Made by a program: the position numbers and the translations under genes
Notes under the pieces: model-generated
Database searches by the model: none
The model's input: only the letters and a program-made list of their open reading frames with translations
What the model was told of the DNA's origin: nothing
Part shown: positions 1-8,808 of the stretch, in pieces
Position numbering within the stretch: position 1 is the first letter of the stretch
Layout: the number at the start of each line of letters is the position of its first letter
Assembly (NCBI RefSeq): GCF_036962685.1
Contig: NZ_JBALOP010000010.1
Coordinates: 1 to 64,000 of the forward strand
Direction of reading: 5' to 3'
Length of the DNA stretch: 64,000 bases
Origin: Ferdinandcohnia sp036962685
Lineage (GTDB): Bacteria; Bacillota; Bacilli; Bacillales; Bacillaceae_L

Positions 1-17
1 TCGATAAAAAATTTCAT
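1..17 (-). CDS. Start of a gene running off the left edge (5' fragment)
   Basis: Reading leftward, an ATG at 15-17 is preceded by the ribosome binding site GGAGGG (complement of 25-30) seven bases upstream. Only the first five codons (M-K-F-F-I) are inside the window, so the product cannot be named. It lies downstream of transketolase on the same strand, separated by the hairpin at 63-98. Confidence 0.5.
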
Positions 18-62
18 TTCTTTTCCCTCCAGTAACTTTATTTATCACAGATATTTTTAGCA

Positions 63-98
63 CATTTGACTCGCCTATTCGCGTAGGCGGGTCAAATG
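63..98 (-). terminator. Strong 15-bp hairpin after transketolase
   Basis: A 15-bp stem with one G-U pair (63-77 against 84-98) closes a six-base loop. It lies just after the transketolase stop. Neither side carries a good U-tract, so it may be a weak terminator or an mRNA-stabilising stem rather than a classical intrinsic terminator. Confidence 0.55.
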
Positions 99-119
99 CA
101 GTTAGTAAAAACTACTATA

Positions 120-2129
120 TTACAGAACTTCTTTAAAGTTCTTAACAACATTCTCTACTGTAAAGCCATATTCAGCTAAAAGTTTGTCTGCTGGTGCAGA
201 TGCTCCAAATGTGTTAACTGCAAGTACTTTACCTTGGTCACCAACGAATTCTTTCCATCCTAGTGGCGATGCCATTTCGATTCCAAGACGAGCTTTCACA
301 GCTTTTGGAAGAACACTTTCTTTGTACTCAGCTGATTGCTTTTCGAAACGATCCCAGCTTGGCATACTTACGACTGATACGAAGATGCCTTCTTTTTCAA
401 GCTCTTGTTGTGCTGCAACTGCTAATGAAACTTCAGAACCTGTTGCAAGTAATAGACCCGCAACTTCTCCTTTTGCTTCAGAAACAACGTAAGCACCTTT
501 TTTAACACCTTCATATACAGCTTCTTGATCAAGTTCTAAAGTTGGTAGACCTTGACGAGTTAGCACAAGTGCTGTTGGTGTATCAGTACTTTCAATTGCT
601 AAGCGCCATGCTGCTGCAGTTTCTTTTGCCTCAGCCGGACGAAGAATTGATAGGCCTGGCATTGCACGTAATGCCGCTAATTGCTCAACAGGCTCATGTG
701 TTGGGCCGTCTTCACCAACTGCGATAGAATCATGTGTAAATACATATGTTACTGGTAGCTTCATTAAAGCTGCTAAACGAATTGCTGGACGTAGGTAATC
801 AGAGAATACGAAGAATGTTGCTCCGAATACTTTTACGCCGCCATGAAGTGCCATACCATTGATTGCAGCACCCATTGCAAATTCTCTTACTCCGAACCAG
901 ATGTTACGAGCAGCAAAGCTGTCGATTGCATAGTTCTTTTCAGATGTGATTAGAGTTTTATTTGAGCCCGCTAAGTCTGCTGAACCACCGATTAATTGTG
1001 GAATTGCAGTAGCAGCGGCATTTAATGCTTTACCTGAAGCATCACGAGTTGCAAGTGAAGTTCCAGCTTCAAAAGTTGGAAGTGAAGCTTCCCAATTTTC
1101 AGGTAGCTCGCCATTTAATGCCATTTCAAATTGCTTCGCTAATTCAGGGTATTCTTTTTTATATTCTGCAAATACTTCATTCCATACACTTTCTTTTTGC
1201 TTACCAGCTTCTACAAATTGGCTGTAGTGCTCTCTTACTTCTTCTGGAACGAAGAATGGCTCTTCATAATTCCAGCCATATGCTTCCTTCGTTAAAGCAA
1301 CTTCGTCTTTACCAAGTGGAGCTCCGTGTGATGCAGATTTTCCACCTTTATTTGGAGAACCGAAACCGATTGTTGTTTTGATTTCAATTAAAGTTGGACG
1401 GTTTAAATCCGCTTTTGCTTCTTGTAAAGCTTTTTGGATTTCATCCATATCATTTCCATTTTCAACACGGATTACTTGCCATCCATATGCTTTAAACCGA
1501 TCTTCAACACTTTCTGAGAACGAAAGGTTTAAATCACCATCAAGTGAAATGTCGTTTGAATCGTACATTACGATAAGACGACCTAATTTTAAATGACCAG
1601 CAAGTGAAGCTGCTTCTGCAGAAACACCTTCCATTAAGTCTCCGTCACCACATAGTGCATATGTAAAGTGGTTAACTAAATCGTAGTTCTCTTTATTGTA
1701 AGTTTCAGCAAGATGTCTTTCAGCCATTGCCATACCAACAGACATAGCAATACCTTGTCCTAGTGGACCTGTAGTTGCTTCAACACCAGAAGTATGTCCA
1801 AACTCAGGATGTCCTGGAGTTCGGCTTCCCCATTGGCGGAAAGCTTTCAAGTCTTCCATTGTCACATCATAACCAAATAAATGTAATAAACTATATAAAA
1901 GCATGGAACCATGTCCAGCAGATAAAACAAAGCGATCGCGGTTGAACCAGTTTGGATTAGCAGGGTTGTGATTCATTTCTTTTGCCCATAGAGTGTAAGC
2001 CATTGGGGCAGCACCCATTGGTAAACCTGGGTGTCCAGAATTTGCTTTCTCTATTGCATCAATAGAAAGTGTTCGAATTGTGTTAATTGCTAACAAATCA
2101 AGTTCTTTATCATTTAAAGCCGTTTTCAT
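120..2129 (-). CDS. tkt: Transketolase
   Basis: Thiamine-diphosphate enzyme of the non-oxidative pentose phosphate pathway; it moves two-carbon units between ketose and aldose phosphates in the cytosol. The protein is about 669 residues, the usual length. The N-terminal third has the transketolase signature (RDRFVLSAGHGSMLLY), the TPP-binding stretch CGDGDLMEGVSAEA, and HGAPLGKDE. The central pyrimidine domain has GVREFAMGAAINGMALHGG and THDSIAVGEDGPTHEP, followed by the C-terminal domain. The ATG at 2127-2129 is chosen over the in-frame GTG nine bases upstream because AGGAG abuts that GTG but lies about ten bases before the ATG. It is transcribed divergently from the ROK regulator. Confidence 0.97.
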   Translation of the reverse strand: MKTALNDKELDLLAINTIRTLSIDAIEKANSGHPGLPMGAAPMAYTLWAKEMNHNPANPNWFNRDRFVLSAGHGSMLLYSLLHLFGYDVTMEDLKAFRQWGSRTPGHPEFGHTSGVEATTGPLGQGIAMSVGMAMAERHLAETYNKENYDLVNHFTYALCGDGDLMEGVSAEAASLAGHLKLGRLIVMYDSNDISLDGDLNLSFSESVEDRFKAYGWQVIRVENGNDMDEIQKALQEAKADLNRPTLIEIKTTIGFGSPNKGGKSASHGAPLGKDEVALTKEAYGWNYEEPFFVPEEVREHYSQFVEAGKQKESVWNEVFAEYKKEYPELAKQFEMALNGELPENWEASLPTFEAGTSLATRDASGKALNAAATAIPQLIGGSADLAGSNKTLITSEKNYAIDSFAARNIWFGVREFAMGAAINGMALHGGVKVFGATFFVFSDYLRPAIRLAALMKLPVTYVFTHDSIAVGEDGPTHEPVEQLAALRAMPGLSILRPAEAKETAAAWRLAIESTDTPTALVLTRQGLPTLELDQEAVYEGVKKGAYVVSEAKGEVAGLLLATGSEVSLAVAAQQELEKEGIFVSVVSMPSWDRFEKQSAEYKESVLPKAVKARLGIEMASPLGWKEFVGDQGKVLAVNTFGASAPADKLLAEYGFTVENVVKNFKEVL

Positions 2130-2323
2130 TTTTACCACACTCCTAGACTATTAAAATAGTAATTCTATATTGTTATACCCTACCTAAAAAATCCCATCTT
2201 TTCAATATTAAAAATAAGATGTATAATTAATTCGTTCACTAAACAAATTATAACCATTAATAATGTACCACCCTTATCTTTATTCGTCAATTATCTAATC
2301 TGAACAATTATTTTAGTACATTT

Positions 2324-2341
2324 TTTGAAAGCGCCGTCAAA
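2324..2341 (+). promoter_or_regulatory. cre-like (CcpA) site in the tkt / ROK divergent region
   Basis: TTTGAAAGCGCCGTCAAA matches the catabolite-responsive element consensus WWTGNAARCGNWWWCAWW with two mismatches. It lies about 100 bases before the ROK gene and just upstream of a TATAAT at 2361-2366, for which no good -35 is visible. The rest of the roughly 300-base divergent region is AT-rich, with no further feature I can support. Confidence 0.4.
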
Positions 2342-2440
2342 AACAATTGCACATATTGCATATAATAATGTGTAACTTAAGGATGAAATCTTCTTTTAAA
2401 AGGTGAATGAATTGTAATTACTAGCAAATGGGGGATTTAT

Positions 2441-3607
2441 ATGATTACCGGAGATGCAGCATATATAAAAAAGATAAATCGCTCGCTTATTTTAGAGAAA
2501 ATAGTAGAAGAAGGTATGATTTCACGGGCTGACATTTCCAAAGCTACAGCACTTACAAGGGCGACAGTCTCTGCACAGGTTGCTGACTTGTTGGATGAAG
2601 GCTTAATCATCGAGACACAGCTTGAACACACTAGTGTTGGGAGAAAACCCATTATGCTTTCATTAAATGCGAATGCAGGCTATGCGCTTGGAATAGATGT
2701 GGACTATGAGCAAATTTCTTTTACCATATCAAACTTGCTCGGGGTCCCTGTTTCCGAAAAAACAGTGGATTGCAAAAGGCTAGACTATGACTACATTCTC
2801 CAAATATTAATAGAACAAATTAAGCTATTTGATAAAGAGTTCGATGATAACCGCTACGGCATAATCGGTGTCGTGATTGCGATTCACGGTCTAGTTGGAA
2901 AAGATGAACAAATTCATTTCGTTCCCCGTTTCCTATGGCGATCTGTCGATTTGAAGGCAGACCTTGAAAAAGCGTGCGGACTCAACATTCAAATTGAAAA
3001 TAACGCGAATCTGTCCGCTTTTGCCGAACGAGTCTTTCACCATCATGAAACGAACAGCCTTCTATGTACAACGATCCATTCTGGAATCGGACTTGGAATG
3101 ATAGTAGACAATCATTTTTTCAGAGGGAATGATGGCTTCGCGGGTGAAATTGGACATATGATTGTCGTTCCACACGGGAGACCTTGTCCATGTGGTAATA
3201 AAGGCTGCTGGGAACAATATGCCTCAGAATATGTCTTTCTAGAAATTATAAAAGCCGAAAAAGACCTTCCTTCTTTTACATATGATGATTTACAAAGACT
3301 GGTAGAGGAAGGCGACAAAGACATCAATGACCGACTTGAGCAATTTATTTACTACCTTTCGATTGGATTAAATAATATGATTAATATGTATAACCCGGAT
3401 ACAATCATTCTTGATGGTGAAATCCTTCGACTTTTTCCGGACACCATAAAAAAAATAGAAGATCATCTAACCTCTTCTATTAATCATTATCGTCAATTAT
3501 CGGTTTCAACTTTCGGGAAGAAAGCTGTTCAAATGGGGGCCTGTGCCTTAGGGATTAAGCGCTTTTTAGGTGTACCAATGATCAATCTTACTTATGAAAA
3601 TTCATAA
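2441..3607 (+). CDS. ROK-family transcriptional repressor (XylR/NagC type)
   Basis: The 388-residue protein has an N-terminal winged helix (about residues 10-60, ISRADISKATALTRATVSAQVADLL) and a ROK sugar-kinase-like domain. GLGMIVDNHFFRGNDGFAGEIGH and the zinc-binding CPCGNKGCWEQYAS motif are intact. ROK repressors of this layout bind an operator and release it when a sugar binds. No sugar-utilisation gene is adjacent, so the inducer is unknown; the neighbour is the divergent transketolase gene, and a cre-like site lies upstream. The ATG follows GGGGGA at a normal distance. XylR is a reasonable alternative name but is not supported by context. Confidence 0.85.
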   Translation: MITGDAAYIKKINRSLILEKIVEEGMISRADISKATALTRATVSAQVADLLDEGLIIETQLEHTSVGRKPIMLSLNANAGYALGIDVDYEQISFTISNLLGVPVSEKTVDCKRLDYDYILQILIEQIKLFDKEFDDNRYGIIGVVIAIHGLVGKDEQIHFVPRFLWRSVDLKADLEKACGLNIQIENNANLSAFAERVFHHHETNSLLCTTIHSGIGLGMIVDNHFFRGNDGFAGEIGHMIVVPHGRPCPCGNKGCWEQYASEYVFLEIIKAEKDLPSFTYDDLQRLVEEGDKDINDRLEQFIYYLSIGLNNMINMYNPDTIILDGEILRLFPDTIKKIEDHLTSSINHYRQLSVSTFGKKAVQMGACALGIKRFLGVPMINLTYENS

Positions 3608-3630
3608 AAGGAGCTTAACGGCTCCTTTTT
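3606..3630 (+). terminator. Intrinsic terminator after the ROK gene
   Basis: AAAAGGAGC pairs with GCTCCTTTT around a six-base loop and runs into a T-tract, directly at the ROK stop codon. Confidence 0.85.
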
Positions 3631-3655
3631 ACTTGTCGATAAAGCTAATTCTGGG

Positions 3656-3751
3656 ATATCGGACCAATTTTTAAATATATCGGACAAAGATTGAAATATA
3701 TCGGACAAAAAATGAATTATATCGACCCAAAACAAAAATATATCGGACAAA
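3656..3751. repeat. Five-copy 21-bp tandem array (ATATCGGACAAA core)
   Basis: The 12-base core ATATCGGACAAA starts at 3656, 3677, 3698, 3719 and 3740: four intervals of exactly 21 bp. Copy 1 has CC for CA and copy 4 has lost a G (ATATCGACCCAA). The nine bases between cores are variable and AT-rich. The array lies between the 3' ends of two convergent genes, each with its own terminator. Confidence 0.9.
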
Positions 3752-3771
3752 CACAACTCTACGATCTTCAT

Positions 3772-3801
3772 AAAAAAAAGCCTCAAAGGCTAACCTTTGA
3801 G
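3772..3801 (-). terminator. Intrinsic terminator of the HD hydrolase gene
   Basis: CTCAAAGG (3782-3789) pairs with CCTTTGAG (3794-3801). On the minus strand the stem is followed by eight U residues (A-run 3772-3779). Confidence 0.85.
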
Positions 3802-3814
3802 ACACAGCTTGTTT

Positions 3815-4351
3815 TTAACCAAACAATATGCCGACTTCCTTTTTAAGCTCCTCCAGCAATGGAAAAGTTGAGGCCTGACCTAAGCTCTCGACTACACTAC
3901 GATAATACCACTCTTGTTTTTCCTTGCCACGGCTAAATCTCTGCCATACTTCCTCACCCTGTTTCTCGTAATCGTAGATAATCGACCGGATATTATGAAG
4001 CTTATCGGCACAGACAACCATCCGAGTATCCTCTGAAGCCGCTCGCAAAAATGAAATAGTATGCTCTTTTCTTGCTTCCCAAGGCAGAGATTTATCGGGC
4101 TCCGAACAACCGCTCACGAGTTCGGCTACCTCATCACCAAATCCGTCTCTTATATCTTCCAGAGTAATCTCTGTATCCTCTACCGTATCGTGCAGGATTC
4201 CTGCAGCCACAAGCGCATCACGTGCATTAATCTTCATTAAAATGTGACCGACACTAAGGGGATGTGTGATATATGGGATATTAGTTAGCTTTCGATATTG
4301 CCCGTCATGTGCTTTACTTGCCATAATAATTGCTTTTTCAATCATGTCCAT
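3815..4351 (-). CDS. Stand-alone RelA/SpoT-type HD hydrolase (MESH1-like)
   Basis: A 178-residue single-domain protein with the metal-binding HD motifs of the (p)ppGpp hydrolase domain: H near residue 15 (HDGQYRK), HPLSV, the paired LHDTVEDT, and ADKLHN near 118. The synthetase, TGS and ACT domains of full-length Rel are absent, so it resembles small alarmone hydrolases that remove pyrophosphate from ppGpp. That activity is inferred from family; other nucleotides are possible substrates. A GGGGAGG ribosome site precedes the ATG. It is monocistronic, with its own terminator, and sits downstream of an amino-acid importer. Confidence 0.8.
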   Translation of the reverse strand: MDMIEKAIIMASKAHDGQYRKLTNIPYITHPLSVGHILMKINARDALVAAGILHDTVEDTEITLEDIRDGFGDEVAELVSGCSEPDKSLPWEARKEHTISFLRAASEDTRMVVCADKLHNIRSIIYDYEKQGEEVWQRFSRGKEKQEWYYRSVVESLGQASTFPLLEELKKEVGILFG

Positions 4352-4375
4352 TATTTAGCCTCCCCATAAAAACCA

Positions 4376-5098
4376 CTAAAGTACCTTACTTAAAAATGCC
4401 TTTGTACGATCATGCTGAGGGTTTTCAAACAGTTCCTTAGGCTTGTTTTCCTCAACGATATAGCCATCGTCCATAAATAAGACGCGGTCACCAACTTCGC
4501 GGGCAAAGCCCATTTCGTGAGTTACGACGACCATGGTCATTCCCTCTCGGGCCAGCTGCTTCATAACCTCTAATACCTCTCCTACCATTTCGGGGTCTAG
4601 GGCAGAGGTCGGTTCATCAAACAACATAATTTTCGGCTCCATCGCGAGTGCTCTAGCAATCGCCACCCGCTGTTTTTGTCCACCTGATAATGAATCCGGA
4701 TAGGCATCTGCTTTTTCAGCAAGTCCAACCTTTTTCAAAAGCTCCATCCCTTTATTATACGCTTTTTCATTGGTAACCTTCTTTACTTTCAACGGAGACA
4801 GTGTAATGTTTTCCATCACAGTTTTGTGAGGGAAAAGGTTAAACTGCTGGAACACCATTCCAACATCTGTTCGTATTTTGTTGATATTTGTTTTTTTATC
4901 CGTAATATCGGTTCCTTCAATATGGACATGTCCTTCATCAATTGACTCTAATAAATTTATGCAACGGAGAAAGGTTGATTTTCCAGAACCTGAAGGTCCA
5001 ATCACAACTACAACCTCCTGGGGCCTGATATCGGCGGAAATCCCTTTGAGCACCTCGTTTTTCCCAAATGATTTCTTAATATTGTCTATTTTTATCAT
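4376..5098 (-). CDS. Polar amino-acid ABC transporter, ATP-binding subunit
   Basis: A 240-residue ATPase that powers uptake through the adjacent permease. Walker A GPSGSGKST is near residue 34, the Q-loop in MVFQQFNLFPH, the signature LSGGQKQRVAIARAL near 137, Walker B IMLFDEPTSALDPE, and the switch His in VVVTHEMGF. It matches the GlnQ/ArtM group. Its ATG overlaps the permease stop by four bases (ATGA), so the two are translationally coupled. The order on the minus strand is binding protein, permease, ATPase. Confidence 0.93.
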   Translation of the reverse strand: MIKIDNIKKSFGKNEVLKGISADIRPQEVVVVIGPSGSGKSTFLRCINLLESIDEGHVHIEGTDITDKKTNINKIRTDVGMVFQQFNLFPHKTVMENITLSPLKVKKVTNEKAYNKGMELLKKVGLAEKADAYPDSLSGGQKQRVAIARALAMEPKIMLFDEPTSALDPEMVGEVLEVMKQLAREGMTMVVVTHEMGFAREVGDRVLFMDDGYIVEENKPKELFENPQHDRTKAFLSKVL

Positions 5099-5751
5099 TC
5101 AGTTTTCAACCTCTTTTCTAGATAGTTTAATAGAATTGTTAATGTCAGGGTGAGAATTAAATAAATAAAGGCTGCCATTAAATAAGGCTCCCACACGCGG
5201 GCATGCTGGCCCATCATCATCCGACCCCAATGCATAATTTCAGGAGTTGCTACAACGGAAAGAAGTGATGAATCCTTTATTAAAATAACAAATTCATTCC
5301 CTAATGGAGGTATCATGCGTTTAAAGGCTTGAGGGATAATAACGTATCTCATTGATTGAGCATGTGTCATTCCCAAAGATCGTGCAGCTTCCATTTGTCC
5401 ACGGTCAAGGGACTGAATACCCGCTCTGAAAATTTCCGCTATGTAAGCGGATGCATTTAATGTAAGTGCAATTACACCTGCAACAATTCCATTTGTCCCA
5501 CCTAAAAATAATGGAACAACCCCGAAGTGAACTAAAAAGATTTGAACGAGGAGTGGTGTTCCGCGAAAAAACGTTACATAACAAACGAATGGAAACGCCA
5601 ACCATTTATTTCGTATCATTTTTCCAAGGCCGATAAATAAGCCTAAGATTGTCCCGAGTAAAATACCCGCAATTGATAAACCTATGGTAACTAATGTTCC
5701 CTCCGCAAAATAGGGAAGGTAATCAATGATAATATCAAACTTAAAATCCAT
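5095..5751 (-). CDS. Polar amino-acid ABC transporter, permease subunit
   Basis: A 218-residue inner-membrane protein of the HisMQ/GlnP family with about five membrane segments. The EAA-loop region reads AEIFRAGIQSLDRGQMEAARSLGM, the contact site for the ATPase, and is intact. An AGGGGG ribosome site precedes the ATG. It follows the binding-protein gene by about 88 bases that hold an 11-bp hairpin. Confidence 0.93.
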   Translation of the reverse strand: MDFKFDIIIDYLPYFAEGTLVTIGLSIAGILLGTILGLFIGLGKMIRNKWLAFPFVCYVTFFRGTPLLVQIFLVHFGVVPLFLGGTNGIVAGVIALTLNASAYIAEIFRAGIQSLDRGQMEAARSLGMTHAQSMRYVIIPQAFKRMIPPLGNEFVILIKDSSLLSVVATPEIMHWGRMMMGQHARVWEPYLMAAFIYLILTLTLTILLNYLEKRLKTE

Positions 5752-5797
5752 GCTGCGTCCCCCTGTATGATTTATCTTTCATTACAATAAAGGCAAA

Positions 5798-5829
5798 AAT
5801 TGCGTAACACTTTGTTGCGTTACGCAATT
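5798..5829 (-). terminator. 11-bp intercistronic hairpin between binding protein and permease
   Basis: AATTGCGTAAC (5798-5808) pairs perfectly with 5819-5829 around a ten-base loop. Placed after the binding-protein gene, it probably works as a partial terminator or 3' stabiliser, giving more binding protein than membrane subunits. That ratio is typical for the family and is inferred here. Confidence 0.7.
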
Positions 5830-5839
5830 CTCGTTCGTC

Positions 5840-6661
5840 TTATTTTGAAGCTTCTTGTTCTGCCTTAAGGGCTTCTAAATCTGGCTCAGCACCAAACCAT
5901 TCTTTATAAATTTCTGTGTATTTTCCACTTTCAATAACAGCTTCAATTGCCTTATCAAAGTCAGCTTTTAAGTCGTCGCTGCCCTTAGGGAACATCATTC
6001 CGTAGAACTCAGCCTCAAACGTATCTTTGTCTCCAACAACCTTTAGCTTTTTGTCTGGATTTTGCGCTGCATAGTATTCGATAACACCGTTATCCGCCAC
6101 AACTGCATCCGCGCCGCCACTTTCAAGTTCAAGAATTGCCAGGTTGTTATTTTCAAACGCTTTAATATCCGGGTGCTTTTCACCAAGCACCTTCTCAACT
6201 GCAAAATGCCCTGTTGTGGACGCTTGAACCGCTACCTTCTTCCCTTTTAGTTCGTCTGCAGTTTGAATATCACTATCTTCAGGAATCATAATTTTATTGG
6301 TAGATAGGAAGAACGGAATGGTAAAGAGATATTCCTTTTGACGTTCCTCTGTAATTGAAATGGATGAAATCGCCATGTCATATGACCCTTTGTTTAATTC
6401 AACGAAAATTGGATCCCAACCCGTATGTTTGATATCAAGGTCGTATCCTGCTTCCTCAGCTACAGCTTTAATAACATCAATTTCAAAACCTACGATTTTA
6501 TCACCCTCCATGAACTCGAACGGTGCATATGCCGCATCAGTCATGACCTTGAGTGTCTTATCTCCCTCTTTTTCCCCGCCTGTCCTAGTCGTATCATTAG
6601 TTCCACAGGCCGCTAAGAACAGAAACACAAGTAGAATTGTAAAAACAGATAATTTTTTCAT
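5840..6661 (-). CDS. Polar amino-acid ABC transporter, substrate-binding lipoprotein
   Basis: A 273-residue SBP_bac_3-family protein. The signal peptide ends in a lipobox (FLFLAACG, Cys near residue 19), so the mature protein is tethered outside the membrane. Family landmarks include APFEFMEGDKIVGFEIDV, the TGWDPIFVELNKGSYDM region and AISSISITEERQKEYLFT. The ligand is probably a polar or basic amino acid, as in ArtP; the sequence alone does not settle which. It is first in its operon and reads divergently from an Opp-type permease pair. Confidence 0.92.
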   Translation of the reverse strand: MKKLSVFTILLVFLFLAACGTNDTTRTGGEKEGDKTLKVMTDAAYAPFEFMEGDKIVGFEIDVIKAVAEEAGYDLDIKHTGWDPIFVELNKGSYDMAISSISITEERQKEYLFTIPFFLSTNKIMIPEDSDIQTADELKGKKVAVQASTTGHFAVEKVLGEKHPDIKAFENNNLAILELESGGADAVVADNGVIEYYAAQNPDKKLKVVGDKDTFEAEFYGMMFPKGSDDLKADFDKAIEAVIESGKYTEIYKEWFGAEPDLEALKAEQEASK

Positions 6662-6745
6662 ATGTAACCCCTTTCTGTTTTTATAAAATTTAAATAATTT
6701 GATTTTTTACTATATTATCACATTGATAGGCTAAAAGAAACATTG

Positions 6746-6760
6746 AATTGACAATTCACC
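6746..6760. promoter_or_regulatory. Perfect 15-bp palindrome in a divergent promoter region
   Basis: TGAATTGACAATTCA is a perfect inverted repeat about a central base. It lies between the divergent amino-acid importer operon and the Opp-type permease pair and contains a TTGACA hexamer. It could be an operator; no matching -10 was found at 16-18 bases, so this is tentative. Confidence 0.3.
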
Positions 6761-6905
6761 ACTATATGTGCCTTACTTCTTACATTTTATGAAACCTCAA
6801 TAGAACTATAGAACCAAACCATTCGACAAAAAACGGGTGATGACAGGGAATAAAATTTCGAATATATTTAGAATAGTGGTTATTTTCGAAAAGGAAGGTG
6901 TTTTT

Positions 6906-7823
6906 GTGGGGGTTGTGAAGGAGTTTGGGAAGATTTTAGGCATCTATTTGTGTGTGTTCTTATGTGTGATTTTATTTGTTCTTTTCCCTCGCGAACCTAG
7001 TATTGATTTTTCCGGTAGAGCAATGACAGTAGAGTATTCCTCTCATTTTAATTTGAAGGAATATACAACGAATGTTGTCACTTTTTTAAAGAATACATAT
7101 GAGAATAAAAGTCTTGGAGGCACTAAGTTTGCCAGCCTTTCAGCGGAGGATGAAATCGCAAAATTCTTTCCAAGGAGCCTCAAGATAATCTTGATTGGGT
7201 ATATTCTTAGCATCGTGTTCGGAGTATTAAAGGGGATACTTGATTACCGTTTTACGAATACCAAAAAAAGCTTCTTAGGAAGTGGCGCCACCTGGTTTTT
7301 ATCAGGGGTACCTGACTTTTTTATCATCATCTGTTTAAGCTACTTTCTACTACTATATGTTCCTGATTTTAGCATCATGGGCACCGAAGCGTGGTGGAAG
7401 TTTATCGCACCTAGTATTCTTGTATCAATTGCGCCAATGTTATATGTTGCGAGAATTACATCTGTCTCCCTGCTTACCCAGGACCGGGAACCGTATATTC
7501 AGGTCGCATTCGCTAAAGGATTTACAAAAAATAAAGTTCTCCTCAACCACATGACGAGATCGTGTTTTATTACTGTTTCAAGTCATTTACAATCGATTAT
7601 GGTGTTTGTTCTATCAAACTTATTGGTAGTCGAATATTTACTAGGTTATCAGGGAGCTGCTTATCGATTGTTTTCAGCAATTGGCTATACAAATTTTATC
7701 CCACCAGGTGGCGGAGCCGATGAACGTGGTTTAATTATCGGGATTTGTATAAGCTTCCTCATGCTGGTGATGGTGGCCCATATTATTAGTCAATTCATCA
7801 AAATGAGATTAGATCCAAAATAA
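6906..7823 (+). CDS. Opp/Dpp-type ABC permease subunit 1 (orphan)
   Basis: About 305 residues with an N-terminal membrane anchor, a roughly 80-residue external segment, then five membrane helices of the BPD_transp_1 fold, as in OppB/DppB. The GTG at 6906 is the start: AAGGAAGG lies seven bases upstream, whereas the longer reading frame beginning at 6837 has no ribosome site. The next gene is the partner permease, 15 bases on. No binding protein or ATPase is adjacent, so a transport complex must borrow them from elsewhere. The substrate is unknown; peptide or nickel are family possibilities. Confidence 0.8.
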   Translation: MGVVKEFGKILGIYLCVFLCVILFVLFPREPSIDFSGRAMTVEYSSHFNLKEYTTNVVTFLKNTYENKSLGGTKFASLSAEDEIAKFFPRSLKIILIGYILSIVFGVLKGILDYRFTNTKKSFLGSGATWFLSGVPDFFIIICLSYFLLLYVPDFSIMGTEAWWKFIAPSILVSIAPMLYVARITSVSLLTQDREPYIQVAFAKGFTKNKVLLNHMTRSCFITVSSHLQSIMVFVLSNLLVVEYLLGYQGAAYRLFSAIGYTNFIPPGGGADERGLIIGICISFLMLVMVAHIISQFIKMRLDPK

Positions 7824-7838
7824 GAGGGTGTTTATAAG

Positions 7839-8735
7839 TTGAATCGAAATTGGTTTTTAATCACTGGCTTAATTATGCTAGGTATCCTACTTCTTGTTAC
7901 GTTTGTAGGGCCTCATTTACCATATGTTAAAGAAGGAATTGAAGAGGGTCGAATTCGTTTCTTAGATGGCGGGAAGGATTTGCTTAAGGCACCATTTACC
8001 CCTGGGCAGCAGCCCCCTTTTGGGTCAGACCACGAAGGAAGAGACTTATTAAGTGTTTTGATTGTCGGTGCAAAGGACACGTTGAAGGTCATTTTAGGAA
8101 TTGTTGTCCTTCGCTATTTGATTGCGATTCCGCTTGGGTTACTCGCTACCAGAAAAAATAATCCGTTCTCCTGGATTGTTACGACGTGGAATAATGTATT
8201 TTCAAGTATTCCAATTATTTTTTCTGCGCTGCTCCTGTTGGCCATACCTGCACTTGTTATGAATGAAAACCGGTTATGGTGGTCGATTTTACTTTTAGCA
8301 TTAATTGAGGTTGGAAAGGTTAGTCATATCATTCGTGAAGAAACCCAACGAATTGTGAGGAAGCCTTATATTGAAGCTGGAATCACAGTCGGAATATCAC
8401 CACTGCGACTTGCTTTAGGCAATATTTTACCGAATACATATCCAGCCATTATGGTGAATTTCTTTATTGATATCGGAAGAACCTGCCTTTTAATTGCACA
8501 GCTCGGCATCTTTGGTGTGTTCCTTTCGCAAATATTTGTTCAAACGAATTATGGTGTTGGAGAAATGATTAACACAAGTCTAAATTGGCCAACCTTGCTT
8601 GGGCAAGCTAGAAAGGACATGATCAGCTCGATTTGGATACCTTTCTGGACATGTGTTGCAATCTCCTTTACGATGTTTACATTTACAATTTTAGGGGAAG
8701 GCTTGAGAAGGTATTTTGACCGAAAAACAGCTTGA
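7839..8735 (+). CDS. Opp/Dpp-type ABC permease subunit 2 (orphan)
   Basis: A 298-residue OppC/DppC-like protein starting at TTG (AAGAGGG upstream). After the first helix comes the conserved FGSDHEGRDLLSVLIVGAKD segment, then the membrane domain with an EAA-like loop (EAGITVGISPLRLALGNILPN). It is cotranscribed with the preceding permease. The gene ends without an ATPase partner and is followed about 70 bases later by an unrelated ASCH gene. Confidence 0.8.
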   Translation: MNRNWFLITGLIMLGILLLVTFVGPHLPYVKEGIEEGRIRFLDGGKDLLKAPFTPGQQPPFGSDHEGRDLLSVLIVGAKDTLKVILGIVVLRYLIAIPLGLLATRKNNPFSWIVTTWNNVFSSIPIIFSALLLLAIPALVMNENRLWWSILLLALIEVGKVSHIIREETQRIVRKPYIEAGITVGISPLRLALGNILPNTYPAIMVNFFIDIGRTCLLIAQLGIFGVFLSQIFVQTNYGVGEMINTSLNWPTLLGQARKDMISSIWIPFWTCVAISFTMFTFTILGEGLRRYFDRKTA

Positions 8736-8808
8736 GTTGTAGTGAATGATATTTCTTGTTACAGTGTAAAGTAAATGTTAAAGTTGTTTAATTGAAAGGA
8801 GCTTGTAA

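Noticed and set aside
1025..1381. Long frames antisense to transketolase
   Set aside because: Shadow frames of a strongly conserved gene; no independent start signals.
3592..3786. A 64-residue open frame with LSDIF heptads on the minus strand
   Set aside because: It is the 21-bp tandem array read in a frame divisible by three. It starts within a terminator and lacks a ribosome site.
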